7,906 bases of DNA from an uncultured Bacteroidales bacterium (GTDB taxonomy: Bacteria > Bacteroidota > Bacteroidia > Bacteroidales > Muribaculaceae): the NCBI GenBank assembly GCA_905210435.1, contig CAJLWO010000077.1, positions 1 to 7,906 of the forward strand, in the 5' to 3' direction. The notes under the pieces are model-generated. The model was not told the DNA's origin. It saw nothing but the letters and a program-made list of their open reading frames with translations, and did no database searches. Positions within the stretch are counted from its first letter, which is position 1. Every line of letters begins with the position of its first letter. This document shows, one piece after another, positions 5,343 to 7,906 of the stretch. The position numbers and the translations under genes are program-made.

Positions 5343-7469
5343 ATGAGACTCCCGCTAAGCAGGGGCATCACTCAATCGTCAGGACGGCACTATTTTTTTA
5401 GAGCCAAATTTCATTTCAATAGCGAACATTTTAGTTCCTCCGAGCCATCCAGACTGTTATTGACGATGACCCTGCTTTTTCTTTATCTGTCGCCGTATGG
5501 CGCGACAGCGCAAACCACTGCATTGAACCGCCGCCTCGATGACGTAACAGTCACGGCACAACGTCCGCTCAGCCGCATAGGCATACAGTACACATCCATA
5601 GATTCGGCCGCCCTACGCGACAACATATCGCTGTCGATGGCCGACGTGCTCGGCTTCAACTCATCGGTATTCGTCAAGTCGGCCGGACGCGCCACGCTGT
5701 CGACGGTGGCATTCCGCGGCACCGCTCCCTCGCATACGGCAGTGACGTGGAACGGACTGCCGGTCAATTCTCCGGCAATGGGCCTGACCGATTTCTCCAT
5801 GCTCCCCTCCTACCTCATAGACCGCGCCTCACTGCTGCACGGAGCGTCGTCGCTCACGCGTACTTCGGCCGGAATGGGGGGAATGGTCGACCTGTCGACA
5901 TCGCCGACCGAAATCCCCGACGGCTTCAATGCGCAATACGTACAGGGGATCGGCTCATTCACCACTCTCGACGAGTTCCTGCGGCTCACCTTTGGCAACG
6001 AACGCTGGCGTTTTTCCACGCGTGCCGTGCTCTCTACCTCCGACAATGATTTCACATTCGTCAACAAGGACCGCAAGGAGTTTGTCTATGACGACAATCA
6101 CACCATCGTCGACTCCTATTACCCGAAAGACCGCAACCGCAACGGCAGTTACTCGGATTTCCATCTTCTTCAGCAGATTTATTTCACAGCCCCGCGGCGC
6201 CATAATCTCGGTATTCAGGTATGGTACACCGGCTCGGTGCGCCATGTGCCACTCAACACCGTTGACTACATCGACTCGCGCAAATTCATCAAGAAGCAGC
6301 GCGACAACATACTCCGTGCCATAGCGTCGTGGCAGCATACCGCGCCGGGCATGACATTCTCGGCGAGAGGCGGCTACTCCCATCAGTGGAACGCCTACGA
6401 CTACGCGGTCGAACGCAGCGAAGGGGTGATGAACCGGTCGACCACGGCACGCACCAAGACCGATACATTTTACGGCGACGGCGAATGGGGCTGGACTCCG
6501 GGAGAAAACGTATTTCTGTCGGCCACACTGACAGTGAAACATGACCATGTGGCCACCGTCGACCACGCGGCTCTTGCCGGTGTAAGCAGCTACGACAGGA
6601 GCAGGTGCGACATTGGCGCAGCAATATCCGCCCGGTGGCAGGCTACGCAACGTCTCGGGCTGTCGGCGGTCGTGCGTCAGGACATCGCCGGAAGCGACGC
6701 CGACGCCCCTACCCCGGCCATATTCGCCGACTATGTCATATATCGCCCGGCAAATCTGACGGTCAAAGGCTCCGTAGCCCGCAACCATCACTATGCATCG
6801 CTCAACGACCTTTATTTCCTCCCCGGAGGCAATCCCGACCTCAAGGCCGAGCATGGCTGGAGCTACGATGTAGGCGCCTCAGCCGACCGAATGATAGGGT
6901 CACGGACGAGCATCTCGGCTTCGGTCAACTGGTATGACTCCTACATCAACGACTGGATACTGTGGCTGCCGACCAACAAGGGATTTTTCCAGGCCCGCAA
7001 CATACGCGACGTGCATGCCTGCGGCATAGAGGCAAATGCCGGAATCGCCTCGCGCCTGAACCGCGACTGGACCCTCGACATCAACGCCAACGCCACATGG
7101 ACATCGTCGGTCAACAACAGCGAGCCGGTATCGCCCGACGACAAATCCACAGGCAAACAGCTCCCCTACGTGCCTAAAATGTCGGCGGCACTGACAGGCT
7201 CCGCATCATGGCGCCTGTGGACATTGCAATACAAGTGGTGCTACTACTCGAAACGTTACACCATGACCTCCAACGAGGAAACAATCTCCGGCTCGCTGCC
7301 GCGCTATTTCATGAGCAACCTCTCGATAGAACGGCGCATTCCGCTGCATACGTTCCGCCTGTCGGCCAAACTCGCAATCAACAACCTCCTCAACACCGAC
7401 TACCAGACAATAATGTCGCACCCAATGCCCGGCATCAACTTCGAGTTCTTCCTCTCGATCACGATATAG
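5343..7469 (+). CDS. btuB: TonB-dependent outer-membrane cobalamin receptor (BtuB)
   Basis: 708 residues. A hydrophobic signal core, LLLTMTLLFLYLSPYGATA (38-56), ends at a likely cleavage before Gln57. A TonB-box-like stretch, DDVTVTAQ (66-73), leads into the plug domain (about 75-190), with ADVLGFNSSVFVKSAG, VAFRGTAPSHT, WNGLPVNSP and LHGASSLTRTSAGMGG as plug landmarks. The remainder alternates aromatic and polar residues as in a 22-strand barrel, with NLLNTDY near the end and C-terminus FEFFLSITI. It imports its ligand across the outer membrane using energy from TonB-ExbBD. Cobalamin is assigned from the upstream riboswitch and the btuG gene 19 bp away, evidently one operon. The N-terminus is odd: about 36 residues precede the signal core, yet the only other in-frame ATG (5466, Met42) would give a short leader with no basic residue. 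Specificity is inferred from context, not from recognised ligand residues. Confidence 0.88.
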   Translation: MRLPLSRGITQSSGRHYFFRAKFHFNSEHFSSSEPSRLLLTMTLLFLYLSPYGATAQTTALNRRLDDVTVTAQRPLSRIGIQYTSIDSAALRDNISLSMADVLGFNSSVFVKSAGRATLSTVAFRGTAPSHTAVTWNGLPVNSPAMGLTDFSMLPSYLIDRASLLHGASSLTRTSAGMGGMVDLSTSPTEIPDGFNAQYVQGIGSFTTLDEFLRLTFGNERWRFSTRAVLSTSDNDFTFVNKDRKEFVYDDNHTIVDSYYPKDRNRNGSYSDFHLLQQIYFTAPRRHNLGIQVWYTGSVRHVPLNTVDYIDSRKFIKKQRDNILRAIASWQHTAPGMTFSARGGYSHQWNAYDYAVERSEGVMNRSTTARTKTDTFYGDGEWGWTPGENVFLSATLTVKHDHVATVDHAALAGVSSYDRSRCDIGAAISARWQATQRLGLSAVVRQDIAGSDADAPTPAIFADYVIYRPANLTVKGSVARNHHYASLNDLYFLPGGNPDLKAEHGWSYDVGASADRMIGSRTSISASVNWYDSYINDWILWLPTNKGFFQARNIRDVHACGIEANAGIASRLNRDWTLDINANATWTSSVNNSEPVSPDDKSTGKQLPYVPKMSAALTGSASWRLWTLQYKWCYYSKRYTMTSNEETISGSLPRYFMSNLSIERRIPLHTFRLSAKLAINNLLNTDYQTIMSHPMPGINFEFFLSITI

Positions 7470-7516
7470 GGGCCTCATCTTCTGATGTCCGGACCAAGAA
7501 AACTTTTCACTCACGA

Positions 7517-7567
7517 AAAGATAAAGCGGGCTTTCGCTGCGTTATGGCGAAAGCCCGCTTTATCTTT
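7517..7567 (+). terminator. strong intrinsic terminator of the btuG-btuB operon
   Basis: Two 21-base arms (7517-7537 and 7547-7567) are perfectly reverse complementary around the nine-base loop TGCGTTATG. The core is GCGGGCTTTCGC/GCGAAAGCCCGC, with A-rich bases before and TTTATCTTT after. It lies 47 bases past the btuB stop codon. Its right end also spells TATCTTTG (7561-7568), a -7 box match, but no -33 partner is visible. Confidence 0.85.
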
Positions 7568-7645
7568 GCAGCAATTTACTAACAGGCGTTGGAGTTCCAG
7601 TACTCAAAATTCCGGCTAACAAAGGTTATATATCAAAAAAATTCG

Positions 7646-7653
7646 TAATTTTG
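7646..7653 (+). promoter_or_regulatory. possible -7 box before the structured 3' region
   Basis: TAATTTTG matches TAnnTTTG. Transcription would start near 7660. The 19-21 bases upstream lead to AGGT/GGTT rather than TTTG, so the -33 element is not supported. The call depends on the RNA-like structure that begins right after it. Confidence 0.4.
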
Positions 7654-7667
7654 CTCTTGGTCAAGAG
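7654..7667. promoter_or_regulatory. 14-bp palindrome at the predicted start site
   Basis: CTCTTG-GT-CAAGAG is a perfect 6-bp inverted repeat around two bases, directly abutting the -7-like box. As DNA it could be a repressor operator at the start site. As RNA it would be a 5-bp hairpin with a GGTC tetraloop at the transcript's 5' end. The two readings cannot be separated from sequence alone. Confidence 0.35.
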
Positions 7668-7887
7668 TGACAACAAACAAAAAAATGAAAAGTGCTTCAA
7701 ACTTGAAGAATCGCCAACTCTGTAAAAGTACATCGAAGCATAGCTTGAATAGCTCATATAATCATGTGGGCTGTTCATCTGTGTGTATGTACAAGCGTTT
7801 GGCGATGCTTTCAAGTTTGCACGGATGGCAGCCCACTTTTCAATATACTATTTTAGGGATATTCAGTTAATGGCTTGATTTTTCAAT

Positions 7888-7902
7888 ACGGGAAAGTCCC
7901 GT
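7888..7902 (+). terminator. hairpin at the window edge, possible terminator
   Basis: ACGGGA (7888-7893), AAG, TCCCGT (7897-7902) is a perfect 6-bp stem with a three-base loop, followed by GTTT where the window ends. A following T-run would make it an intrinsic terminator; the next bases are not visible. TTGATTTTTCAAT precedes it. Confidence 0.4.
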
Positions 7903-7906
7903 GTTT

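Larger units (their letters stand above)
7654..7906 (+). ncRNA. candidate structured non-coding RNA or regulatory leader, family not recognised
   Basis: No family is recognised. A long inverted repeat pairs 7692-7717 with 7799-7822: ATCGCCAA/TTGGCGAT, then GAA/TTC-type and GTTTGAAGTT-type matches, about 22 pairs broken by small bulges. Inside it GTACAT (7728-7733) pairs with ATGTAC (7787-7792). GTGGGCTG (7766-7773) pairs perfectly with CAGCCCAC (7829-7836), crossing the long stem, so the two form a pseudoknot or are alternative folds. The stretch lies between a -7-like box and a GC hairpin at 7888-7902. An ORF of 61 codons (ATG 7685 to TAA 7870) runs through the repeats; it is rich in Ser, Lys and Asn, shows no motif, and is not called as a gene. 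The region could instead be the 5' leader of a gene beyond the window. Confidence 0.35.

Noticed and set aside
5955..6854. 299-codon minus-strand ORF
   Set aside because: It lies wholly antisense to btuB, has no domain-like motif, and reflects the GC-rich codon pattern of the real gene.
7569..7645. Possible short gene or attachment site between the terminator and the right-end structure
   Set aside because: Only weak matches were seen (CTAACA twice, GAGT/ACTC); nothing is strong enough to call.
7685..7870. 61-codon ORF (in-frame extension from a GTG at 7667)
   Set aside because: It has an AT-rich leader before the ATG but no motif or compositional sign of a protein, and it runs through long inverted repeats. 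Kept only as a note under the candidate RNA.

Overview
The window looks like chromosomal DNA from a gut Bacteroidales. The supporting signs are an AT-rich leader instead of a Shine-Dalgarno site before each start codon, -7 boxes of the TAnnTTTG type, a surface lipoprotein with an acidic stretch right after the lipobox cysteine, and a lipoprotein/TonB-dependent receptor pair. Codon use is fairly GC-rich for the order (about half GC by eye), which fits Muribaculaceae-like lineages better than Bacteroides proper. That placement is inference.

Left region (1-383): a tRNA-Val(GAC)-like gene whose acceptor stem does not close, a strong bidirectional terminator hairpin, and a 113-bp palindromic repeat element made of nested CCGCGG inverted repeats. 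Next, on the minus strand, come a membrane polyprenyl-phosphate sugar-phosphotransferase of the WcaJ/EpsE type (384-1793), which starts lipid-linked exopolysaccharide synthesis, and a 619-residue protein with five DUF349 repeats (1970-3829). The two are separated by a 176-bp gap that holds a hairpin terminator.

Central and right region (about 3945-7567): a complete vitamin B12 uptake unit on the plus strand. A Bacteroidales -7 box sits just upstream of a cobalamin riboswitch. After it come a surface beta-propeller lipoprotein of the BtuG type and, 19 bp later, a TonB-dependent receptor best read as BtuB. The transcript ends in a perfect 21-bp stem. When cobalamin is plentiful the riboswitch should shut the unit off. 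When it is scarce, BtuG would catch cobalamin outside the cell and pass it to BtuB for TonB-driven import.

Right end (7568-7906): no convincing protein gene. There is a -7-like box, a 14-bp palindrome at the expected transcription start, long inverted repeats whose pairings interlock or compete, and a closing GC hairpin at the window edge. This is the least explained stretch and may be a structured non-coding RNA or regulatory leader.
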